Positions 43,127-51,497 of a stretch of DNA of 64,000 nt are shown in pieces. Source of the DNA: Planctomycetaceae bacterium (GTDB lineage: Bacteria; Planctomycetota; Planctomycetia; Planctomycetales; Planctomycetaceae). The position numbers and the translations under genes are program-made. The stretch is taken from the NCBI GenBank assembly GCA_041398825.1, contig JAWKTX010000003.1, positions 372,001 to 436,000 on the forward strand, written 5' to 3'. The first letter of the stretch is position 1; each line of letters begins with the position of its first letter. The notes under the pieces are model-generated. The model was not told where the DNA came from and did no database searches. It worked only from the letters and a program-made list of their open reading frames with translations.

Positions 43127-46042
43127 ATGTCATCCCAAATTCCGACATCCGCACCACAGTTTCTGGACTCTTCAGATCAGCCGAATTCGCCTCAGGGCAA
43201 TTCCGTGGATGGACAGAATCTCAGATCCGGTTCGACCGTTCAGCTGGGGACGCAGAATCTGGACTTTGCAGAGGAGCAGTTCGCGAGTTACCTGCGGGAC
43301 CGGAATTCTGTTTCGCCCGATTGGCGCGATTATTTCGACGAGCTGAGCGCGGGGCAGGAAGAACTGACGGTTGAGGCACTCCAGGCTCCGTTCCATTTCG
43401 AGAGTGTATTTCATCGGACAATTGCTACGGGTACGGGTTCGAAAGCCTCCCCGTCTCCCGCTACGGCTTCGCACACGACGATTCTTCAGGAACGGCTTGA
43501 CCAGCTGATTCGTAATTACCGGGTTCGAGGCCACATCATCGCACAGATTGATCCCCTGAATCATGTGCGCCCCCGACCGGCCGAACTGGATCCGTCATTC
43601 TACGGATTCAGCGACGAACACATGCAGATGGAGTTCTCGACGGAATGGTTTGGTGGTCCGGAATGCCGAACTCTGCGGGAAATGCTGGCGTGGTTACAGA
43701 CAACGTACTGTCGTTCAATTGGTGCACAGTTCATGCACATCGACAGTTTGCAGGTCAGGGCGTGGCTGCAGGATCGAATGGAACGCACCGCGAATCGCAT
43801 ACGTTTGACGCGCGATGAACAGGTCCGGATCCTGAAGCGGCTCAGCGATGCCGTCATGTTCGAAGAATTTGTCCAGAAGAAGTACGTCGGTGCCAAGAGC
43901 TTTTCGCTGGAAGGCGCGGAAAGTCTGATTCCCCTGCTCGACATGGCGATTGAGCGTGCCGGCAGTCAGGGTATCGAACTGATCGTCATGGGTATGGCCC
44001 ATCGAGGTCGGCTGAATGTTCTGGCAAACATCATGGGAAAGGATCCCAAGAAGATCTTTCGGGAATTCGAAGACTGTGATCCCGAATTGAAGATGGGGCG
44101 TGGTGATGTGAAGTATCACCTGGGATACAGTTCCGACTGGAAGACGGCTGAGGGCAGGAATGTCCATCTCACGTTGTGTTTTAATCCCAGCCATCTGGAA
44201 TTTGTGAATCCGGTGGCACTCGGGCGACTGCGTGCGAAGCAGGATCATGATGGCGACTTTGAACGCCGAAACAGCTGCGTCATTTTGATTCATGGTGACG
44301 CTGCATTTGCGGGAGAAGGGGTCGTTCAGGAAACATTAAACCTGAGTGAATTGCCTGGATACCAGACCGGCGGAACAGTCCACATTATCGTGAACAATCA
44401 GGTTGGCTTTACGACGTCACCTTCGGAATCGCGTTCGTGCACATACGCAACCGATGTGGCCCGTATGCTGCAGATTCCCATCTTCCACGTGAACGGCGAA
44501 GATCCGGAAGCCGTGGCACAGGTGGTTCAGCTGGCGATGGATTTCCGGGCGAAGTTTCATCGCGATGTCATCATCGACATGTACTGTTTCCGCCGTCGTG
44601 GACATAACGAAGGGGACGAACCATCCTTCACTCAGCCGACGATGTACCAGGTGATCCGCAGTCGCGAAACTGCATTTGAACGCTATCTGAAGTCCCTGCT
44701 GTCGCTTCGTGAATTGACCAGCGAAGAGGCGGACGAGATTGTGGCTCGTCGCGCTCAGTTACTTGAAGACGAACTGGCTGAAGCGCGGAAGACCGAATAC
44801 CAGTATCTGGAGGATACCGGCGGTGGTGTGTGGAAGGAATTCTTCGGTGGCCCGGTCGGCAAGGCGGATGTTGTCGACACGTCTGTTTCGCTCTCTGAGT
44901 TACAGAGAGTCGTCCGGACACTGAATTCGCCTCCTGACGGATTTACCCCGCATCCACGTCTTGTTCGTATGCTCGAACAACGGATTGAAATGGCCGAAGG
45001 TGGCAAATCGTTCGACTGGGGAGCTGCAGAAATGGCTGCCCTGGGGACGCTTGTCGGAGAGGGCGTTCGCCTTCGGTTCAGCGGTCAGGACGTGCGCCGA
45101 GGCACGTTCAGTCATCGACATGCTGGCTTGTATGACAATAAGGATGGACGTGTCTGGATTGGTTTGCAATCTCTCGCAGAACGACCGGAGTATGTGGAGA
45201 TTCACAACAGTCCGTTGTCCGAGGCCGGGGTGCTGGGTTTTGAGTACGGCTACAGTCTTGATTCACCGTACGGCCTCGTAATCTGGGAGGCCCAATTCGG
45301 GGATTTCGTGAATGTCGCTCAGGTGATTATTGACCAGTTTATCAGCAGTGCGGAGGACAAGTGGCGACGGCTGAGCGGCCTCGTGATGCTGTTGCCACAC
45401 GGCTTTGAAGGTCAGGGCCCGGAACATTCGAGTGCACGGCTGGAGCGTTTTCTGCAGCAAGCCGCTGAAGATAACATGCAGATCTGCAATCCGACGACCC
45501 CGGCCAACTACTTCCATCTGCTGCGACGTCAAACGCTCCGAAAATGGAAGAAACCCCTTATCGTGATGACACCGAAAAGCCTGCTTCGTCACAAGGACGC
45601 AGTGTCTCCGGTTTCTGATTTCACGAGTGGCTCCTTTCACGAAGTGCTGGCCGATCCCCTTGCCCCGGATCCGGCGAAAGTCAAACGCGTACTCATCTGT
45701 TCGGGAAAAGTGTACTACGATTTGGCTGGCTATCGCGACGAGCAGCAACGCGACGACGTCGCCATCATTCGACTCGAACAGCTGTACCCGTTTCCCGAGA
45801 CTGCTCTGGACGAGGTTCTGTCGCAGTACTCCGATGATGCTCAAATCGTTTGGGTACAGGAAGAGCCAGCCAATATGGGGGCTTGGGGCTTTCTGCGTTA
45901 CCGGTTCGGAAACACATTGCTGAATAAGTATTCTTACATTGGGGTGAGTCGTCCCGAGTCTGCCAGTCCGGCAACGGGCTCCGGCACCAGCCACAAGATC
46001 GAACAACAGGTCATTTTGAAAGAGGCATTTGCAGTTCAATGA
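43127..46042 (+). CDS. sucA: 2-oxoglutarate dehydrogenase E1 component
   Basis: 971 residues, close to the usual 930-950. The E1 binding-type N-terminus (FASYLRDRNSVSPDWRDYF, about 52-70) is followed by a low-complexity linker, RGHIIAQIDPL (about 137), MGMAHRGRLNVLANIMGK (the THDP-site His block, about 288), HGDAAFAGEGVVQET (about 389, THDP/Mg), and DMYCFRRRGHNEGDEPSFTQ (about 485). The C-terminal half has FSHRHAGLYD, WEAQFGDFVNVAQVIID and LLPHGFEGQGPEHSSARLER. It decarboxylates 2-oxoglutarate and passes succinyl to the lipoyl arm of SucB. It overlaps sucB by four bases (ATGA). Confidence 0.97.
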   Translation: MSSQIPTSAPQFLDSSDQPNSPQGNSVDGQNLRSGSTVQLGTQNLDFAEEQFASYLRDRNSVSPDWRDYFDELSAGQEELTVEALQAPFHFESVFHRTIATGTGSKASPSPATASHTTILQERLDQLIRNYRVRGHIIAQIDPLNHVRPRPAELDPSFYGFSDEHMQMEFSTEWFGGPECRTLREMLAWLQTTYCRSIGAQFMHIDSLQVRAWLQDRMERTANRIRLTRDEQVRILKRLSDAVMFEEFVQKKYVGAKSFSLEGAESLIPLLDMAIERAGSQGIELIVMGMAHRGRLNVLANIMGKDPKKIFREFEDCDPELKMGRGDVKYHLGYSSDWKTAEGRNVHLTLCFNPSHLEFVNPVALGRLRAKQDHDGDFERRNSCVILIHGDAAFAGEGVVQETLNLSELPGYQTGGTVHIIVNNQVGFTTSPSESRSCTYATDVARMLQIPIFHVNGEDPEAVAQVVQLAMDFRAKFHRDVIIDMYCFRRRGHNEGDEPSFTQPTMYQVIRSRETAFERYLKSLLSLRELTSEEADEIVARRAQLLEDELAEARKTEYQYLEDTGGGVWKEFFGGPVGKADVVDTSVSLSELQRVVRTLNSPPDGFTPHPRLVRMLEQRIEMAEGGKSFDWGAAEMAALGTLVGEGVRLRFSGQDVRRGTFSHRHAGLYDNKDGRVWIGLQSLAERPEYVEIHNSPLSEAGVLGFEYGYSLDSPYGLVIWEAQFGDFVNVAQVIIDQFISSAEDKWRRLSGLVMLLPHGFEGQGPEHSSARLERFLQQAAEDNMQICNPTTPANYFHLLRRQTLRKWKKPLIVMTPKSLLRHKDAVSPVSDFTSGSFHEVLADPLAPDPAKVKRVLICSGKVYYDLAGYRDEQQRDDVAIIRLEQLYPFPETALDEVLSQYSDDAQIVWVQEEPANMGAWGFLRYRFGNTLLNKYSYIGVSRPESASPATGSGTSHKIEQQVILKEAFAVQ

Positions 46043-47235
46043 GCAACTCACAACCAGAAGTTGAAATCCGCGTCCCAGCGGTTGGCGAATCGATCTCTGA
46101 AGTTTTCATCGGCGAATGGTATGCGCCTGAGGGAACGTTTGTGGAGTTGGATGCAAATGTCGTTGGCCTTGAAACTGACAAAGCCACTTTCGATGTTCCC
46201 GCATCAACGGCCGGCGTCGTTTCAAAGATTCTGAAACAGGCGGGCGAAACTGCCAATGTGGGTGATGTCATTGGGTATATTCAGCCATCGGCAGCGCCAG
46301 CGGCCGGTAGCGCGCCGTCTACCAGTGCCCCGGCTGCGGGGGCAAGTCCATCGAAACAGTCGAATGCCTCAGGAGGCAAGGACAGTGGACACGTCATGCC
46401 AGCAGCCGAACGGCTGATGGCTGAGAACAAAATGGCTGCGGGTTCGGTGCAGGGAACGGGCCCGGGGGGCAGGGTGCTGAAGGAAGACGTTGTTCGCCAG
46501 ATTCAGTCGGGTGGACCTGCAACTTCCGTCGGTCTTCGTGAGACAAAAACTGTTCCGCTCAGTCCAATTCGACAGACGATTGCCCAGCGCCTCGTCAGTG
46601 CACAACAGACTGCAGCCCTGCTGACCACTTTCAACGAAGTGGATATGTCCAGCGTAAAACGACTGCGCGAATCTTACAAAGATCTGTTCGAAAAGAAGTA
46701 TGGCATTAAGCTTGGTTTCATGTCGTTCTTTGTTCGAGCCGTGGTAAGCGGTCTTCAGGCGTTTCCTCAGATCAATGCTCAGATGGAAGGCAAGCATCTG
46801 GTGCACCACAACTACTGTGACATTGGAATTGCCGTAGGTGGTGGAAAGGGACTTGTTGTTCCCGTGTTGCGAAATGCGGAAAACCTGAGCTTTGCGGACA
46901 TCGAACTGGCAATCGTGGAGTTTGCACGCAAAGCGAAGAATAATCAGTTGTCACTGGATGAACTGGAAGGTGGCACATTCACCATCACAAATGGCGGGGT
47001 CTACGGTTCGTTGTTGTCCACGCCGATTGTCAATCCTCCACAAAGTGGTGTGCTGGGGATGCATGGCATCTTCGATCGCCCCGTTGCTGTCAATGGCGAA
47101 GTGGTGATCCGGCCAATGATGTACATCGCGTTAACCTATGACCATCGCGTTGTGGATGGTCGGGAAGCCGTTTCATTCCTGAAGCACGTCAAAGACATGA
47201 TTGAGGATCCGACACGATTGGTTCTGGAAGTCTGA
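46039..47235 (+). CDS. sucB: Dihydrolipoyllysine succinyltransferase (E2)
   Basis: 398 residues. The lipoyl domain is at about 5-77, with the lipoylated Lys in VGLETDKATFDVPA. An Ala/Ser/Pro linker follows, then a peripheral-subunit-binding domain (MPAAERLMAENKMAAGSV and GTGPGGRVLKEDV, about 115-155). The catalytic core ends in the conserved YDHRVVDGREAVSFL with active-site His and Asp. It forms the core of the 2-oxoglutarate dehydrogenase complex. ATGA overlap with sucA implies coupled translation at matched amounts. Confidence 0.97.
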   Translation: MSNSQPEVEIRVPAVGESISEVFIGEWYAPEGTFVELDANVVGLETDKATFDVPASTAGVVSKILKQAGETANVGDVIGYIQPSAAPAAGSAPSTSAPAAGASPSKQSNASGGKDSGHVMPAAERLMAENKMAAGSVQGTGPGGRVLKEDVVRQIQSGGPATSVGLRETKTVPLSPIRQTIAQRLVSAQQTAALLTTFNEVDMSSVKRLRESYKDLFEKKYGIKLGFMSFFVRAVVSGLQAFPQINAQMEGKHLVHHNYCDIGIAVGGGKGLVVPVLRNAENLSFADIELAIVEFARKAKNNQLSLDELEGGTFTITNGGVYGSLLSTPIVNPPQSGVLGMHGIFDRPVAVNGEVVIRPMMYIALTYDHRVVDGREAVSFLKHVKDMIEDPTRLVLEV

Positions 47236-47285
47236 TTTGCCGGAGCGATGGTTCACGTTTCAGCATCTGAATGATTAAGATTTCC

Positions 47286-47322
47286 GCCCGGCATCCCGCA
47301 GTGCCGGGCTTTCCTTTTTTTC
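47286..47322 (+). terminator. Rho-independent terminator or attenuator between sucB and lpdA
   Basis: GCCCGGCA (47286-47293) pairs perfectly with TGCCGGGC (47302-47309) across an 8-base loop, followed by tttccttttttt. It is 51 bases after sucB and 85 bases before lpdA, so lpdA may be partly or wholly separate in transcription. Confidence 0.88.
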
Positions 47323-47406
47323 TGTGTCCCTGGCGATTTCCCCTTCCGCTGCCGGGTATCCTGACCAGTCCTGTTTTCACCCGGTTGCAGACTTAAGGCT
47401 CGAGTA

Positions 47407-48792
47407 ATGGCTGAAGAATTTGACCTGATTGTAATTGGTGCCGGTCCCGGGGGATATGTTGCTGCCATCCGAGCATCGCAGCTGAAGATGAAAGTGGCCA
47501 TTGTCGAACGCGAAGGCCAGCTTGGTGGAACATGTCTGAGAGTCGGTTGTATTCCCAGCAAGGCGCTGCTCGAAACAAGTGAGATGTACGAACGTGCTCA
47601 GCAGGAATTCGCAGACCGCGGCCTCAAAGTGAAGAGCGTTGACGTTGATGTCCCCAGGATGATGGAGCACAAACAATCGGTGGTGAATACCCTGGATACT
47701 GGTATTCAGGGATTGCTGAAGAAGAACAGGATCGAACGCTTTTCAGGGCACGGACAGTTAAAAGGCAGCGGTGTCGTTGAAATTTCCGGCGAAACACCAC
47801 AAACCATCACCGGTAAGAACATTTTGATCGCGACAGGCAGTGTTTCGTCATCTTTACCGGGGATTGAGCCGGATGGCGATCGCATTGGTACCAGTACAGA
47901 GGCTCTGGCATGGTCTGAAGTTCCGAAGGAACTGGTTGTTATTGGGGCGGGAGTGATTGGCCTTGAACTGGGAACTGTGTGGCGGCGACTCGGGGCAAAG
48001 GTCACCGTGCTTGAATACCTGCCACGCATTCTGCCGGGAGTTGATGAACAAATTGCAGCAGAAGCCCGGAAACTTTACGAAAAGCAAGGCATGACGTTTC
48101 GGCTGGGCGTAAAGGTTACGGGAGTGACAGCCAAAAAGAAGTCATGCACCATCACAATGGAAGGCGCAGAGCCTGTCACTTGTGACCGTGTATTGGTGGC
48201 AGTGGGCCGCAGGCCCTGCACCGACAAACTTGGCCTGGATATTGCTGGTGTCCAGACTGATAAGCGTGGCTTCATACAGGTGAACGCGAACTACCAGACG
48301 ACTGCCGCTGGCGTCTATGCAATTGGCGACGTTATTGGCGGCGCAATGCTGGCTCACAAAGCGGAAGAGGAGGGCGTTGCGTTCGCCGAAAAGCTGGCCA
48401 CCGGACATGGCCACATCAACTACGGAAATATTCCGGCGGTTATCTACACTCACCCGGAAATCGCCTCGACCGGAGCAAACGAGGACGCTCTGAAAGCGGC
48501 CGGAATCAAATACAAATTAGGTCGATTTAACTTTGCAGCCAATGGCCGCGCCCGGGCAGCCGGTCACACGGATGGCTTTGTCAAGGTTCTGGCGGACGCA
48601 GAAACAGATCGTGTCCTTGGAGTTCATATCATTGGTGCTCACGCCGGTGAACTTATCCACGAAGCAGCTGTCGCCATGGAATTCGGAGCCAGCAGCGAAG
48701 ATATCGCGCGATGCTGCCATGCTCATCCCACACTTTCCGAAGCCGTCAAAGAAGCCGCCATGGCTGTTGATCGTCGGGCTATCCACAGCTAG
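47407..48792 (+). CDS. lpdA: Dihydrolipoyl dehydrogenase (E3)
   Basis: 461 residues. The FAD loop is VIGAGPGGYVAAIRA (about 9), the redox disulfide GGTCLRVGCIPSKAL (about 39-53), the NAD loop VVIGAGVIGLELGTVW (about 177), the second FAD motif GVYAIGDVIGGAMLAHKAEEEG (in two blocks, about 300) and the active-site HAHPTLSEAVKEA (about 440). It reoxidises the lipoyl groups of SucB with NAD+ and may serve other 2-oxoacid complexes. Repeat copy F overlaps its stop codon. Confidence 0.97.
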   Translation: MAEEFDLIVIGAGPGGYVAAIRASQLKMKVAIVEREGQLGGTCLRVGCIPSKALLETSEMYERAQQEFADRGLKVKSVDVDVPRMMEHKQSVVNTLDTGIQGLLKKNRIERFSGHGQLKGSGVVEISGETPQTITGKNILIATGSVSSSLPGIEPDGDRIGTSTEALAWSEVPKELVVIGAGVIGLELGTVWRRLGAKVTVLEYLPRILPGVDEQIAAEARKLYEKQGMTFRLGVKVTGVTAKKKSCTITMEGAEPVTCDRVLVAVGRRPCTDKLGLDIAGVQTDKRGFIQVNANYQTTAAGVYAIGDVIGGAMLAHKAEEEGVAFAEKLATGHGHINYGNIPAVIYTHPEIASTGANEDALKAAGIKYKLGRFNFAANGRARAAGHTDGFVKVLADAETDRVLGVHIIGAHAGELIHEAAVAMEFGASSEDIARCCHAHPTLSEAVKEAAMAVDRRAIHS

Positions 48793-48889
48793 CTGTCCGT
48801 TGAAAAACCGGGACCGCCACGCAGGACGACTGGAAACCGTCGTGTTTTCAGGTCTCCTGCTCGAGCCAGTCCCGTTTTTCAGCAGGCTG
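48791..48889 (+). repeat. Copy F of the ~100-bp repeat (best-preserved copy)
   Basis: It begins agctgtccgttgaaaaaccg inside the lpdA TAG and ends cccgtttttcagcaggctg. The outer arms GTTGAAAAACCGGGAC and GTCCCGTTTTTCA pair with one bulge. Inside, CAGGA/TCCTG and ACGAC/GTCGT give nested stems, so a multi-stem fold is possible. Same strand as lpdA. Confidence 0.92.
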
Positions 48890-49619
48890 CCAGCAAAGTC
48901 GCCAGAGGAACTTCTGTGGATGGAAACGGGTCAGGATGTTCTCGTGAGTGCCTTGATCCCTTCCCATTGAAGGGCGAATCCTTTCACGAGTGTCATCCGT
49001 CGACAATTTTCCCGATTCGTCGAGTTTGGCCCAAAAAGGACCTGGTTCCCGGCGAAGCACTATCGACGCTTGATTTCTGACTTGGCTTCTCTGAGCGAGT
49101 CTCCCATTTTGCCCTGAGTAAACCACCTGCAGGTCCCCAAACCGGTTGCTGCGTGGCCCAAGAGCGGTTGAAGTGCCTGCGAACCGCAGGGCGACAGTGT
49201 TTTCGGTCAGTGAATTCGGCTTCCCCTACCACTCGCCCTACTTTCTCATTTTTCCCTGAACTGCCAGTTCATCAAGTGCCGAGATTAGCCTTAGAGTGAT
49301 TAAAACAGGCAATCTGCGCAATAAAACTGCCGTTGACGGTCTTTAGCGAATAGATACAATCGGGTGAGTTGATGAATGGGACGGTTGAGGGATGTTTGTA
49401 GCTCGGAGTGATTTCGGGTAACTGCGTCTTTCCACAACGACGGGAAATCCCGGCGGCCGCATCGGTTGGCGGGACTTTGCGATAACACCATGGTGCTGTG
49501 GATGATCCCACGGCATCTTGCAGACGCCAGAGCGTCAAGGATGGCGTCCGGCAAAGAGTCGGACGATGAACAGCTGCCTGTTGCAGCTCATCGCTTTTCC
49601 ACAGAACGGATTGTGTTGC
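48890..49619. other. Long intergenic stretch, no gene recognised
   Basis: 730 bases before the HTH-REC regulator. Open frames on either strand lack motifs; a long minus-strand frame covering 49272-50462 is antisense to the regulator gene and is not believed. cctgcgaaccgcagg near 49180 is a short hairpin. Regulator promoter presumably lies near the 3' end. Confidence 0.45.
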
Positions 49620-50198
49620 ATGAAAACAGTGTTCACTACCGGCGAAGCTGCCAAGATCTGCAAGGTCAGTCAGCAAACCATCATCCGGTGTTTTGATTCG
49701 GGGCAGCTGAAGGGTTTTCGAGTTCCAGGCTCGCGGTTTCGGCGAATTCCGCGTGACGTCCTTTATAAGTTCATGAAGGAAAATGGCATTCCTACGGACG
49801 CGCTGGAGAGCGGTCGCCGAAAGGCATTGATTGTTGATGACGATGAGGAACTGGTGGAACTGATCACAGACGCTCTGGAAGCCGATGGTCGTTTCGAAGT
49901 TCGAACGGCGAACAACGGTTTCGACGCGGGAATGATGGTCAAAGAGTATCACCCCGATATCATCGTGCTTGATGTTATGCTGCCGGACATCAACGGGAAA
50001 GAAGTTTGCCAGCGAGTCCGAAGTGACTCGACGCTTGATGATGTTCGAATCATCTGCATTAGCGGGATGGTTGAACAGGATAAGATTCAGGACCTCAAGA
50101 ATGCTGGTGCAAATCATTTCCTTCAGAAGCCGTTTGAAGTCGATGACCTCATTGAGAACATCTGTGGTCTGCTGGATATCGAACAGCTGACGGCCTGA
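49620..50198 (+). CDS. Response regulator with N-terminal excisionase/MerR-like HTH and REC domain
   Basis: 192 residues from the ATG at 49620, the first residue before the family motif TTGEAAKICKVSQQTIIRCFD. Residues 4-52 are an excisionase-type winged helix-turn-helix ending FRRIPRDVLYKFMKENG. The receiver follows (ALIVDDDEELVELITDALE, phospho-Asp118 in IIVLDVMLPD, ICISGM, NHFLQKPFE). A DNA-binding head in front of the receiver reverses the usual order. It lies 83 bases upstream of a soluble histidine kinase that is its likely partner. Confidence 0.88.
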   Translation: MKTVFTTGEAAKICKVSQQTIIRCFDSGQLKGFRVPGSRFRRIPRDVLYKFMKENGIPTDALESGRRKALIVDDDEELVELITDALEADGRFEVRTANNGFDAGMMVKEYHPDIIVLDVMLPDINGKEVCQRVRSDSTLDDVRIICISGMVEQDKIQDLKNAGANHFLQKPFEVDDLIENICGLLDIEQLTA

Positions 50199-50281
50199 TG
50201 TATGGGGCGTGTTGACAGCATGACATTTCTGCAGCGGTTGTCGAAAGATGACCGCTGCTGGCGTTTGATGTTGAGAGCCAG

Positions 50282-51466
50282 ATGATGGAGCAGCAGCTTG
50301 CCGCTTCCCCGGGTCCGTGTGAAATGCAGCACCTTCTGCTGAGGCTTGCTGGTGCCGTTGTCGGCGAACCTTTGTTTGCCGAATCGGCAAAACTGATTGT
50401 AGAGTCCTGGGTGCGAATCTGCGGCGCCGCGTCAGCAACTCTGGTGACCCCTGTTGATGCATCTACATTGCTGCTGACATCCTGTCGACCGCGTTCGCAG
50501 GATCGCCTGGAATTCAAATCAGACGAGGTCCGGCAACCGTATTCGTCCCTGCTTGCCAAAGATGCTCTGATTCGAATGGTGCCTGGTGGTCATCCTGACC
50601 CTCACCCAAGCGTTTTTCAGTGGCCGGGACTGCTGAGTAGTCTGATTGTTTGCGGTGAACCGGAACGTTTGATCGAAGAAGCGGTTTGCGTGCTCCGGAG
50701 TGTGACGGCAAGTCTGCTTGCACGATCCGTTGATTTCCCTGTCCTTTTCCCCAGTCCGCAGCATCTGGAGTCGATGGCTGAATTTGCTGCGGGGGCCGGG
50801 CACGAAATCAATAACCCGCTGGGCAGTATTCTCGGACAAACACAACTCTTGCTGCGTCTCGAAGGTGAAATCGACAAACGACAGAGCCTGGAAACGATTG
50901 GCAGTCAGGCATGGCGTATACGCGATATGATCGGTGATGCCATGCTGTTTGCCAGACCGCCCGCAGCAACACCTGCCCAAGCCGATCTGGTGACGGTTGT
51001 GCAGGATGCTGCTGTAAACACGGCGGCCAATCACACCGACAATGAGCGACACTCACCTGTGGATGTCGAATTCCGTTGTTCGGAGTCCCGTCTGGCAGCA
51101 GAAGTCGATTCAACGCAAATCGCTTTACTGGTGAGCCATCTTGTACGCAACGGCATCGAATCTGTGCGCGGAACAGGGCAGGCGGGGGCGGTGACCGTTG
51201 TCTTGAAGAAAAGCCGCGTGGCGGATATTGCGGAACTCCTTGTTCGAGACAGCGGGCCGGGTATCCGCGATGCGAATGTTCGCCGCCACCTGTTCGATCC
51301 ATTTTTCTCGGGTCGATCAGCGGGCAGAGGATTGGGGTTTGGGCTGAGCCTTGCCTGGCAGGTCGTTCGGCTGCACCATGGCCTGATGTTTCAATGCAAT
51401 ACTCCGAATGACGGGGGATGTGAATTCCACGTCGCACTGCCCTTAACGCTAAGTTCCCCAGCGTAA
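50282..51466 (+). CDS. Soluble sensor histidine kinase
   Basis: 394 residues, no membrane segment. Residues 10-150 may form a GAF-like sensor (FAESAKLIVESWVRICGAAS) without a recognisable ligand motif. HisKA: GAGHEINNPLGSILGQTQLL with phospho-His174. HATPase_c: VSHLVRNGIESV (N box), VRDSGPGI (G1), LFDPFFSGR (F box) and GRGLGFGLSLAW (G2). Start is ATG at 50282 or 50285. With the HTH-REC gene upstream it forms a probable two-component pair; the signal is unknown. Confidence 0.92.
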   Translation: MMEQQLAASPGPCEMQHLLLRLAGAVVGEPLFAESAKLIVESWVRICGAASATLVTPVDASTLLLTSCRPRSQDRLEFKSDEVRQPYSSLLAKDALIRMVPGGHPDPHPSVFQWPGLLSSLIVCGEPERLIEEAVCVLRSVTASLLARSVDFPVLFPSPQHLESMAEFAAGAGHEINNPLGSILGQTQLLLRLEGEIDKRQSLETIGSQAWRIRDMIGDAMLFARPPAATPAQADLVTVVQDAAVNTAANHTDNERHSPVDVEFRCSESRLAAEVDSTQIALLVSHLVRNGIESVRGTGQAGAVTVVLKKSRVADIAELLVRDSGPGIRDANVRRHLFDPFFSGRSAGRGLGFGLSLAWQVVRLHHGLMFQCNTPNDGGCEFHVALPLTLSSPA

Positions 51467-51497
51467 TACAGGGGATACTTTCTGGCGATATTCTCCT

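Noticed and set aside
49272..50462. 396-residue open frame on the minus strand
   Set aside because: It runs antisense through the HTH-REC gene and into the kinase gene, whose plus-strand motifs are unambiguous; the minus-strand protein has no family signature.
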